From Hymenobacter caeli (GTDB lineage Bacteria > Bacteroidota > Bacteroidia > Cytophagales > Hymenobacteraceae): 64,000 nucleotides of DNA. Within the stretch, counting starts at the first letter, position 1, and each line of letters starts with the position of its first letter. The notes below the pieces were generated by a model. The model did no database searches. It saw only the letters and a list, made by a program, of their open reading frames with translations, and was not told the origin of the DNA. Positions 33,346-41,800 of this stretch are shown here, piece after piece. Made by a program: the position numbers and the translations under genes. The stretch covers positions 62,001 through 126,000 of the forward strand of contig NZ_JABSNP010000005.1 in assembly GCF_013294115.1 (NCBI RefSeq), given 5' to 3'.

Positions 33346-34254
33346 CTACAGCGGTTCCGTGGCGTCGAGGGCGTCGAGGTCCACCTCGGCAATGCCGTCC
33401 TCGCCCACGTTGTAGGCTTGCCGGAAGCGGTGGTACCAGGCGATTTCGCTGGCTACGTAGGAGTTGCGCGAGTACACGTTCTGGGCAAAGGTGTCGTCGT
33501 AGCCTTTTAGCGTGACGATGATTTCCGTGTCGCGGGCGGCGTAGTCGGCGGCGCTCAGGCCGTGCAAGGGGCTGCCGGGCCCCAGGTCGTGCACCAGCGT
33601 CCAGGTCAGGGGCAGGAAGCTGACGGACTCGCGCTCGAGGGGCAGGGCGGCGTAGGACACGTTTTTGGTGGCGGCGTCGGTGAACTTGACGAGGACTTGC
33701 GCCGACAGCTCAATCAGGATGTTGGCCCGGCGGTTGGCCACCCGGAACTGCAGGCTCGGCGTGCCGTCGGGCCGCCGGCTGACAACGGCCACGCGGCTGA
33801 ACAAAATGCGGGCCGTGGGCCGCGAAAACCGCCCGTAGAGCAAGCCCGTGGCCAGGGCGAAGGTGAGCACGCCCACCAGGGCCTCCAGGCTGGAGAGGGC
33901 CCCCGCGCCGTTGCTGCCCGGGTACACGTGCCCGTAGCCCACGCTGGTGAAGGTCTGCACCGAAAAAAACAGGGCGCTCAAAAAATCCTGCCACCAGCCG
34001 TGGGGGGCCGCCACACCGGGCAGGTTCTCCAGGCCCAGGGCCATGTAGGCCAGCGCAAACGCCCCGTTCAGCAGCAGGAACAGCACGCTGACTTCGCCGA
34101 AAAACCGGCCCCACGGCATCAGAATCAGCCGCTGGTAGGGGTCGTGGGTGGGCGGGCCGCCGCGCCGCCGCACGTTGAACGTGCCGTCGTGGTTGATGGC
34201 CCGCTGGGTGCGCTGCGAGAATTTTTCGCCAATGCCGGGGTCGAGCGAAGCCAT
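33346..34254 (-). CDS. Inward-rectifier K+ channel, KirBac-like
   Basis: A protein of 302 aa. Two membrane helices flank a pore loop: TM1 near residues 52-75 (VSVLFLLLNGAFALAYMAL), pore SVQTFTSVGYGHVYPG (about 100-116) and TM2 around 125-145. The selectivity filter reads SVGYG instead of TVGYG. The C-terminal 150 residues form the immunoglobulin-like cytoplasmic domain of KirBac (LQFRVANRRANILIELSAQ, LTWTLVHDLGPGSPLHGLS). The N-terminus INHDGTFNVRRRG is the slide-helix region. By family it passes K+ across the inner membrane, with gating by lipid, pH or ligands. It is convergent with the phospholipase C gene across about 120 nt. Confidence 0.9.
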   Translation of the reverse strand: MASLDPGIGEKFSQRTQRAINHDGTFNVRRRGGPPTHDPYQRLILMPWGRFFGEVSVLFLLLNGAFALAYMALGLENLPGVAAPHGWWQDFLSALFFSVQTFTSVGYGHVYPGSNGAGALSSLEALVGVLTFALATGLLYGRFSRPTARILFSRVAVVSRRPDGTPSLQFRVANRRANILIELSAQVLVKFTDAATKNVSYAALPLERESVSFLPLTWTLVHDLGPGSPLHGLSAADYAARDTEIIVTLKGYDDTFAQNVYSRNSYVASEIAWYHRFRQAYNVGEDGIAEVDLDALDATEPL

Positions 34255-34574
34255 GCGGGGAGGGTTGAGGGAAGGAAAGGCGAAAAATACTCGCCGGGGC
34301 CTGGTTGCGGCTGCCGTGCACGCGGCCCCAGGCAGTGGCGAGCACCAAATAAGCCCCTGGGCGACCAGGAAGGGCTACTGCCTGGCCCGGCTGCTTCCAG
34401 GGCTAGGGCACGGGTCCGGGCTTTGCAGCCGCCGGGCAAGGGCGGTGGCCACGCTGCCCGACCCGCACGGTCTCACCTGCATAGGAAAATATAATTTGGG
34501 ACGAGGCGCTGCTTGGCGTAATCTTAGCACCGCAATTTTTCTCTATTTTCCTTTCCTTATTTTCTCCCCACCGC
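34255..34574. other. Non-coding stretch ahead of the CD225 gene
   Basis: About 320 nt between the divergent Kir and CD225 genes, with no supported gene. A TAATCTTA at 34519-34526 is a weak candidate for the promoter of the CD225-DUF2752 pair; it would give a leader of about 50 nt. Confidence 0.4.
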
Positions 34575-34622
34575 ATAGAACAGTCGTACACCCCCGGGCC
34601 GCCCTACGGCGGCCCGGCCCCA

Positions 34623-34898
34623 ATGGGCCCGCCCCCCAAAAACTGGTTGGTCGAATCGATTTTAGTCACGCTTTTCTGCTGCTTGCCGCTGGGCATCGTG
34701 GGCATCATCAACGCCTCCAAAGTAAATTCCTCCTTGGCCGTGGGCGACTACGCCGGGGCCCAGGCCGCTTCCAAGGAAGCCGGCAAGTGGGTGAAGTACG
34801 GCCTCATCGCGGGCGGCGTAGTCGTGGCCTTCTACATCCTGATGATGATACTGGGCGTAGGAGCCGGTATGATGAACGGGATGCGCGGTGCCCAATAG
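34623..34898 (+). CDS. CD225/dispanin family membrane protein
   Basis: From the first AUG this encodes 91 aa. PPKNWLVESILVTLFCCLPL is the classic CD225 motif with the juxtamembrane Cys pair, followed by GIVGIINASKVNSSLAVGDY and a second helix (GLIAGGVVVAFYILMMILGV). These are two-helix membrane proteins related to interferon-induced transmembrane proteins; bacterial function is unknown. The frame is open further upstream and reads EQSYTPGPPYGGPAP, the Pro/Gly-rich tail normally preceding the CD225 domain, right after an ATA codon at 34575. No AUG, GUG or UUG exists in frame between the probable promoter and 34623, so initiation may occur at the near-cognate AUA. It overlaps the DUF2752 gene downstream by 11 nt. 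Confidence 0.85.
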   Translation: MGPPPKNWLVESILVTLFCCLPLGIVGIINASKVNSSLAVGDYAGAQAASKEAGKWVKYGLIAGGVVVAFYILMMILGVGAGMMNGMRGAQ

Positions 34899-35298
34899 CC
34901 CCGGCGGGGCGGGGCGGTTGCTGGGGGCCCTGGGGCTGGGCCTGGGCCTGGCCGCGGTGTACTTCGCTTTCGACCCGGCCCGGCACCCGTTTCCGCGCTG
35001 CCCGTGGCAGTGGCTCACGGGGCTGTACTGCCCGGGGTGCGGCTCGCAGCGGGCGTTTCATGCGCTGCTGCACGGGCACGTGGGCCGGGCCGCCGGCCTG
35101 AACCTGCTGGCCGTGGCCTACGCGCCGGTGCTGGCCGCGGGCGGGGCCGACGGGGCCGTGGCCTGGCTCACGGGGCGGCCGCGGCGGCTGGCCCTGCTGT
35201 ACCGGCCCTGGCTGGGCTGGGGCACGGTGGGCCTTACGCTGGCCTTCGCGGTGCTGCGCAACCTGCCCGGGCCCGCAGGGGCCTGGCTGGCCCCGTAG
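34888..35298 (+). CDS. DUF2752 membrane protein
   Basis: A protein of 136 aa starting at a GTG that overlaps the end of the CD225 gene by 11 nt, indicating translational coupling. The family signature is LTGLYCPGCGSQRAFHALLHGH (about 43-64), with C-P-G-C-G. Two to three hydrophobic segments flank it (LLGALGLGLGLAAVYFAF, NLLAVAYAPVLAAGG, GWGTVGLTLAFAVL). The function of DUF2752 is not established; the CD225-DUF2752 pairing is frequent in Bacteroidota (recalled), so the two likely work together in the membrane. A strong intrinsic terminator follows 24 nt after the stop. Confidence 0.85.
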   Translation: MPNSPGGAGRLLGALGLGLGLAAVYFAFDPARHPFPRCPWQWLTGLYCPGCGSQRAFHALLHGHVGRAAGLNLLAVAYAPVLAAGGADGAVAWLTGRPRRLALLYRPWLGWGTVGLTLAFAVLRNLPGPAGAWLAP

Positions 35299-35321
35299 CG
35301 GCCCGGTTCTGGTACTTTTAG

Positions 35322-35365
35322 CGGTTAGGGCCGGGGGCGAAGCTTCCGGCCCTAACCGTTTTTTT
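35322..35365 (+). terminator. Intrinsic terminator after DUF2752
   Basis: Perfect 13-bp stem CGGTTAGGGCCGG / CCGGCCCTAACCG with an 11-nt loop, followed by seven T. Confidence 0.9.
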
Positions 35366-35475
35366 GGGCCCCGCCGGCGTGCGCCGGGGGCCGGGCGGTT
35401 ACAATTCGCATTGGACCGTACCTTGCGTACCGTTGTTATCCGCCGGGCTACCCAGCACCTATTTTATACTATTCG

Positions 35476-37788
35476 ATGATTAAAAACTTACTGTGCCGGG
35501 GCGCGCTGCTGGCCGGCCTGGTGCTGCCCGCTGCCGCCGCGCACGCCCAGCGGGTGGGCCTGGTGCTGAGCGGCGGCGGGGCCAAGGGCCTCGCCCACGT
35601 GGGCGTGCTCAAGGAGCTGGAAAAGAACCACATCCCCATCGACTACATCGTGGGCACCAGCATGGGGGCCGTGATTGGGGGCATGTACGCCGCGGGCTAC
35701 TCGCCGGCCGAGATCGAGCAAATCGTGCTGAGCCCGGAATTTCAAAACTGGACCTCGGGCAAAACCCTGGAAAGCAAAACGTTCAACTACGTCACGAGCG
35801 AGCCTTCGCCCTCGGCCCTGCGCCTGGGCGTGGCCCTGGACTCGACGCTGCACGCGCAGGTGAGCTCGAACCTGGTGAACGACCTGAACCTGAACCTGGC
35901 CCTGGCCAAGCTCATGGCCCCGGCGGGGGCCGAGGCGGGCTACGACTTCGACCGGCTGTTCGTGCCGTTTCGGTGCATGACGTCGGAGGTGTTCACGCGC
36001 AAGGAAGTGGTGCAGCGCAAGGGCAACCTGAGCGACGCGGTGCGCAACTCGATGACGTTCCCGCTGGCGTTCCGGCCCATCCGCAACCCCGACGGCAAGT
36101 ACTACTACGACGGGGCGGTGTTCGACAACTTCCCCACGACGGCCATGAAAACGGAGTTCGCACCCGACATCATCATCGGGGTGAACGTGGGCGACGTGGC
36201 GTATAAAAGCTACCCGTTTAAGAAGGACGACGCGCTGCTGGCGGGCACGGTGCTTTCGCTGGGCACCAGCGTGGCCGACACCAACAGCGTGGGCCGCAAC
36301 GGCGTCTTCATCCAGCCGCGGCTGGGCACGCTCGGGGCCGGCGACTTTGCCCGGGTGAAGGACCTGGTGGCCGAGGGCGACACGGCCACCCTGCTCAAAA
36401 TGCCCCTTATTAAGCAGCGCATCGCGCGCCGCCAGGATTCGACGGCCCTGCTGGCGCGGCGGCGGGCGTTTCAGGAAGGGGCCCCCGCGCCGCGCTTCCT
36501 GGAGGTGGAGGTGCACGGCCTGCGCGCCGACCAGAACGAGTACGCGGCCAAGTTTTTCCAGCGCAAGGGCCGCGAGTACAGCCTCGACGACATCGAGGAG
36601 GGCTACTACCGGCTGGCGTCGGACGACTACTTCAAGAACATCTACCCGCGCATCCGCTACGACGCGGCCCGCAAGGGCTACATTTTCAGCCTCGACGCGC
36701 AGCGCAACAACAACGTGACGGCCGAGGTGGGCTTCGTGCTCAGCAGCCGGCCCGTCGACAACTTTTACCTGGGCGTAGAATACCGGCGGCTGCGGCGGCT
36801 GCTCTACACCACGTCGGCCGACGTGAGCCTGGGGCGCTTCTACAACGGGGCCCACGGCTCGTTTCGCGTCAGCGTGCCGGGCCGCGTGCCGTTTTACGTG
36901 GAGCCGGGCGTTACCTACAACCAGTGGGACTACCAGAACACGGGCGGCCTGCTGGGGCGCAACGTGCTGAGCACCCAGATCCGGCAGCAGGACACCAAAA
37001 TCGGCTTCCAGGTGGGCGTGACGCCGAACTACCGCAGCCGCTTGCTGCTCGACGCGGGCCTGTTCACGCTGCGCGACGACTACACGAACGGCACCGACAT
37101 CAACAGCAGCGACGTACTCGACAAAACCGTTTTCCACGGCGGCACGGTGGCCCTGCGCCTCAACCGCAACACCCTGAACGAGAAGCAGTACCCTACCGGC
37201 GGCCACCACTATTCTTTTACGCTGCGCGGCGTCACGGGCTCGTCGGAATACACGCCGGGCTCCACGTCGTTGGTGGCGGCCGACGACCGCCACCACCAGT
37301 GGCTGCAGTTCCGGGCCACCCTGGAGCAGTACCACGCCCTAAGGGGCGACCGCCGCGCCTGGGGCTACTTCGGCGAGCTGATGGCCACGGGGCAGGGCAC
37401 GTTCAGCAACTTCCGCGCCTCGCAGGCCATCGCGCCGGTGTTTGTGCCGCTGCCCGATGCGCGCACCTTGTTCCTCGATAAGTACCGCTCGGGGCGCTAC
37501 GTGGCCGGGGGCCTGCGCTACAGCCAGCCGGTGGTGGGCAGCCTGCTGTGGCGCTCGGAGGTGTACGTGCACCTCAACTTCCAGCCCTTTGAGCAAGCCG
37601 CTGACCAAACGGCCATCCGCACCAACGGCTTCGACCGCCCCCGCCTGACGGCCAGCACGGGCTTCGTTATCATGACGCCCGTAGGGCCCCTGGCCCTGCA
37701 CGCCCGCTACTACGACGACCCCGCCGAGCACTTCGGCGTGTACGCTCACCTGGGCTACCTGCTCTTCCGCGGCCGGGCGTTGGAATAG
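35476..37788 (+). CDS. Patatin-like phospholipase fused to an outer-membrane beta-barrel
   Basis: A protein of 770 aa. A signal peptide (residues 1-24, ending AAAAHAQ) is followed by a patatin domain: oxyanion loop LSGGGAKGLAHVG (about 30-42), nucleophile elbow IVGTSMGAVIG (Ser about 62), and catalytic Asp in YYDGAVFDNF (about 213). A POTRA-like domain follows (about 338-415: FLEVEVHGLRADQNEYA, LDDIEEGYYRLASDDYF). The remaining 350 residues are a 16-stranded BamA/Omp85-type barrel with many alternating aromatic strands, ending at a position suited to a final strand (AHLGYLLFRGRALE). This is the PlpD-like type V autotransporter layout: the lipase is exposed at or near the surface and hydrolyses acyl-glycerolipids. 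It stands alone and ends in a bidirectional terminator. Confidence 0.9.
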   Translation: MIKNLLCRGALLAGLVLPAAAAHAQRVGLVLSGGGAKGLAHVGVLKELEKNHIPIDYIVGTSMGAVIGGMYAAGYSPAEIEQIVLSPEFQNWTSGKTLESKTFNYVTSEPSPSALRLGVALDSTLHAQVSSNLVNDLNLNLALAKLMAPAGAEAGYDFDRLFVPFRCMTSEVFTRKEVVQRKGNLSDAVRNSMTFPLAFRPIRNPDGKYYYDGAVFDNFPTTAMKTEFAPDIIIGVNVGDVAYKSYPFKKDDALLAGTVLSLGTSVADTNSVGRNGVFIQPRLGTLGAGDFARVKDLVAEGDTATLLKMPLIKQRIARRQDSTALLARRRAFQEGAPAPRFLEVEVHGLRADQNEYAAKFFQRKGREYSLDDIEEGYYRLASDDYFKNIYPRIRYDAARKGYIFSLDAQRNNNVTAEVGFVLSSRPVDNFYLGVEYRRLRRLLYTTSADVSLGRFYNGAHGSFRVSVPGRVPFYVEPGVTYNQWDYQNTGGLLGRNVLSTQIRQQDTKIGFQVGVTPNYRSRLLLDAGLFTLRDDYTNGTDINSSDVLDKTVFHGGTVALRLNRNTLNEKQYPTGGHHYSFTLRGVTGSSEYTPGSTSLVAADDRHHQWLQFRATLEQYHALRGDRRAWGYFGELMATGQGTFSNFRASQAIAPVFVPLPDARTLFLDKYRSGRYVAGGLRYSQPVVGSLLWRSEVYVHLNFQPFEQAADQTAIRTNGFDRPRLTASTGFVIMTPVGPLALHARYYDDPAEHFGVYAHLGYLLFRGRALE

Positions 37789-37805
37789 CCGGCCCGCTGT
37801 TGCCG

Positions 37806-37846
37806 CTAAAAAAGGCCCCGCCGGCGTTCGGCGGGGCCTTTTTTAG
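37806..37846. terminator. Bidirectional terminator
   Basis: Perfect palindrome with A6 and T6 flanks around GGCCCCGCCG and its complement; located between the convergent patatin and alpha/beta hydrolase genes. Confidence 0.9.
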
Positions 37847-38013
37847 TGCGTACTACAGGCGGTTCGCAAGTCGATGCACAGCGCGAACCCCGTTGCTTGA
37901 GTCGCTACAGGGTGGCCCAACGAACAATCGGCAGGACAAAGCGAGCGACGCGAACCACAACGCTCGCGCTACGGCCCGGCCGCCGGGCGTACCGTTCTGA
38001 TACGCCCCTGGGC

Positions 38014-38739
38014 CTACCCCCTGATGGCCGCGGCCACGGCCGCGGGGGCCTCGTAGGGCAGCAGGTGGCCGGCCCCGGGCACCTCGGTGAGGGGCGTGCC
38101 GGGGGGCAGCAGCGGCAGGGTTTGGGCCCGCTGGGCGGCCAGCGGGATGGCCGCGTCGGCGGTGCCCGCCAGCAGGTGGCAGGGCACGGCGATTTCGCCC
38201 ATCAGGGCCGTCAGGTCTTCCAGGGAGCCGCCCAGCAGCCAGGCGTCCCAGGCCACTTGGTCGCTGCGGAGGTTGTCGGCCACCACCTGCTGGCGCACGG
38301 CGTCGGCCAAGGGGGCCCGGGTGATTTTGTGGAACGTCTCTTCGGCCTCGGCGGGCCGGCCGTAGGCGGCCAGCGCGGCGGCGCGGTCGTCGTCGGCAAT
38401 GGGCTCGGGGCTGGGCGGCGAAGGCGCGAGCAGCACCAGGCGGCGCAGGCCCGCCGGGCGGGTGGCGGCCAGCGCCAGCGCCACTTTGCCGCCCAGGCTG
38501 TGGCCCACGAGCACGTAGTCGGTCAGCTGGTTGTCGGCGATGAAGCCCGCCACCCAGTCGGCGTAGGCCCCCACCGAGTAGTCGAACCCCGCCGGGGCCC
38601 GTTGCCCGCCGAAGCCGGGCAAGTCGGGCGCGAAAAGCTGGGTGCCGGCGGGCAGCAGCGGGCGCACGGCGTCGAACTCGTGGCCGGCCCCGGCCCAGTA
38701 GTGCAGGGCCAGAACGGCAGAAACAGCGGTAGTAGGCAT
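38014..38739 (-). CDS. Alpha/beta hydrolase fold protein
   Basis: A cytoplasmic protein of 241 aa with no signal peptide. LALHYWAGAGHEFDAV and LFAPDLPGFGGQ are the first core strands with the oxyanion region; YVLVGHSLGGKVALALA carries the nucleophile Ser (about 101); HLLAGTADAAIPLAAQR gives the likely acid Asp; VPGAGHLLPYEAP the catalytic His near the C-terminus. The spacing is that of small epoxide-hydrolase/esterase-type enzymes (BioH/MenH-like). The reaction is unknown. 167 nt of non-coding DNA separate it from the patatin terminator; the start at 38739 has MPTTAVSAVLALHYW. Confidence 0.85.
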   Translation of the reverse strand: MPTTAVSAVLALHYWAGAGHEFDAVRPLLPAGTQLFAPDLPGFGGQRAPAGFDYSVGAYADWVAGFIADNQLTDYVLVGHSLGGKVALALAATRPAGLRRLVLLAPSPPSPEPIADDDRAAALAAYGRPAEAEETFHKITRAPLADAVRQQVVADNLRSDQVAWDAWLLGGSLEDLTALMGEIAVPCHLLAGTADAAIPLAAQRAQTLPLLPPGTPLTEVPGAGHLLPYEAPAAVAAAIRG

Positions 38740-38804
38740 GGCCCGGCATACGGCAGACGGCCTCCCAGGGATGGCCCGCCCCCGGATTTACTTCGCCCGC
38801 CTGC

Positions 38805-38842
38805 AAAAAAGCCCTTCCTCCCGGCGGGAGAAAGGGCTTTTT
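38805..38842 (-). terminator. Terminator of the 2673-aa surface protein gene
   Basis: GC stem AAGCCCTTCCTCCC / GGGAGAAAGGGCTT with one mismatch, flanked by A and T runs, 36 nt after the stop on the minus strand. Confidence 0.8.
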
Positions 38843-38877
38843 AACCGGAGCCCCCGTTGGGGAAGGCCCGCGGGCGC

Positions 38878-41800
38878 TTATTCCTTCACCAGGCGCTTGG
38901 TCAGGCCGACGGCCGTGCCGTCAGTTGCCGTGCCGCGCACCTGCACCAGGTAGCCGCCGCTGGCCAGCCCGGTGAGGTCCAGGCCGTGGGCCAGGCCCGC
39001 CGCCAGGGTTTGCGTCAGCACCGCGCGGCCCGTCATGTCCAGCACCGCCACCTGGTAGGTACCGGCCGGCAGCTGGCTCAAGTCGAGCCGGGTGCTACCG
39101 GCGGCCGGGTTCGGGTACAGGGCAATGGCGGGGGCCGTCGCCGCTTTGGCAAACGTGACGGCCTGCACGGGCGAGTAGGCCACGGTGCCGTCGGCGTCCA
39201 CCTGCCGGAGGCGGTAGTACACCGGGCCCGTCGCCTGGGCCGCCACGTTGGCGTCGGTCAGGGCGTAGGCCGTGCGGCTGCTCGTGGTGCCCTGCCCTTT
39301 CACCTGCCCGATCTGCGCGAAGCTGCCGGCCGCCCCGTCGAAGCTGCGCTCCACGGCGAAGTAGGCGCTGTTTTTCTCCGAAGCCGTGGCCCAGGCCAGC
39401 GCCGCGTCGCGGTTGGCCACCGCCTTGGCCGTGAAGGCCACCAGCTCCACTGGCAGCGGGTTCAGCAGCACGATGCTGACCGGCACGGAGTTGGTGCCGC
39501 CGTTCAGATCGGTGGTCACCACGCTGATGCTGATGGTGCCGCTCTTGAGCTTCGTGCGGTCGCCGACGGTAAGCTGACCGGTGGCGGCGTCCAGCAACAG
39601 GCCATTAGCGGCCAGGGTGGTGGCATCGGCCGTGCTGACCACGGCGTTGGTGCCGGTCGTGGGCAGGCCGTTCTTAACCACCGCGCCGTTGGCGTCGTAG
39701 GTGCCGCCGTTCAAGTCGAAGACGTTGGCCACGACGTTGGTGTTTTGGTAGGAATAGCCGGCGACGTGGGCCACCTGCTTGTAAGCCGAGTTGTTGTCGG
39801 CCCCCACGGGCAGCGTGTACAGGGCCGGCACCGAAGTCAGCGGCGTGGCGGCGTTGTCGGTGGCCGTGTAGCGGAAGAAGGCGTTGCCCACGAAGCCCGC
39901 GGCGGGGTCGAAGCGCAGGTTCTGGGCCTGGGCGGCCGTCAGCACCAGGCCGGGGAAGCTGGCGGTGGTCAGGGCCACGTTGGCGGTGCCGTTGTACACG
40001 TAGAGCGTGCCCTGCGCGGGCGTGGGCAGCGAAGTTCCGTCAATGGTGTAGGTCAGGGTCTGGCCGGCGTCGGCGTCGGTGGCGATTAGCGGCGAGATGG
40101 GCATCGGGCCGGCGCTGTTGCCCGTGGGGGCTTGCAGGCTGTTCACCGCGTCGTAGGCCACGGGGGCGTTGTCGAGCACCGTGGTAATGGTAGCGCTGTT
40201 GTTGCCCGCGTTGGTTTCGGCGGCGGCCGTCACGCTGGCGGTCAGCACCAGGGACGCACCCGAGCCGGGGGCCGTGAACGACACGTAGTTGGTCACTTCA
40301 CCGGCCGCACCCGGGGCCATGCTGGCGATGGGGGGGAAGGTGACGACCGTGTTGCCGCCCACCGTGGCCGTGGTGCTGCCGGCGGGCACGCTCAGGTTGG
40401 CTGGCGAGCCGGGGAGGGTCAGGGTCTGCCCCACGCTGGTGGCCGGCGAGGCCGAGGCGGCGCTGTTCAGCGTCGTCACCGCGTAGGTCACTTTCGCGCC
40501 GGGCGCGGCCACGGCGGGCCCGCTGAGGCTGGTGGTCACGTCGGCCTGGGCCGTCACGGTCACGGTGGCCTTGGCGGTGTTGTTGGCCAGCGCCGGGTCG
40601 GAAACAGCCGAGCTGATGCTGGCCACGCCCACCACCGGGCCGGTAGCCGGCGCGTTGAAGGTCACCGAGTAGGTACCGGGCAGCGACGCGCCGCTGGCCA
40701 GCGAGGCCAGGGCCGCCGTCGTGGCTTTGAAGGTGACAACGCCGGTGGTGGCGTCGTAATCGGCGTTGCTGGTCGTGCCGCCATCGCTCACCACCACGCC
40801 CGTCAGGCCGGGCTGCAACACCAGCTGGGGCACCACGTTGGTGGCCGCGGCCGGGCCGGCGTTGGTGAAGGTGGCGGTCAGGACCACGGCCGCGCCGGCG
40901 TTCACGGTGCTGGTGGCGGGCGTCAGGGTCGTTTGCAGGTCGGCCAAAGCGGTAGTCGCCTGGTCGGGCATGGTCACCACGTTGGCGGTGTTGTTGTCGA
41001 AGTTGGTTTCGTAGCCGGTGCTCGTCACCTGGGCCAGGGCCGTCAGTCGGGCCGCGTCGGGCATGGCGACGACTACTTCGTTGGCCACACTAGCCCCGCT
41101 GGCCAGGGTGGCCACGGTGGCGAAGGTCACCAGGCCGGAAGTGCTGTTGTACGCGCCGCTGCCGCCGGGGAAGCCCACCGTGAGGCCGGCCGGCAGTTGC
41201 AAGGTGGGCACCACGCCGCTGGCGGCCGCGGGGCCGTTGTTGGTCGTACTCACCACGTACAGCACCGGGTTGCCGACGGCGGCCGTGGCGGGGCCCGTGG
41301 CGCGCACCACCAGGTCGGCGGCGGGCGTCACGGTGGTCGTCAGCGCGGCGGTGTTGTTGGCCGTGCTCGTCTCGTTGGTGGCGGTGCTCACGCTGGCCAC
41401 CGGGCTGAAGCTGCCGGCGCCGGCCGGGGCCGCGAAGCTGATGGTGCTGGTCTGGCTGAAGCCCTGGGCCAGCGTCCCGGCGAAGGCGAAGGTCACGACG
41501 CCGGTGGTGGCGTCGTAGGTGCCGCCGTTGCTCACCGTCACGCCCGTCAGGCCGGCCGGCAGGCTCACTTTCTGCACCACGCCGGCGGCGGGGGCCGGGC
41601 CGTTGGCGACCGTGGTCACAGTATAAGTAGCAGTTTCGCCGGGCAGCACGACGGCCGGGCCGGCCAGCGTGGTGGCCACGTCGGTGAGGGGGCCCACGTC
41701 CACTTTCAGTTGGGCGATGTTGTCGGCGGGCACCAGGTCGGTGGTCGTCGTCGTGACCGTAGCCGTGGCCGGCACGAAGCCTTGCTGCGGGGCCGTGAAC

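Noticed and set aside
37847..38013. Possible tRNA or small RNA after the patatin terminator
   Set aside because: A GGTTCG-like stretch is present but no cloverleaf can be drawn by eye.
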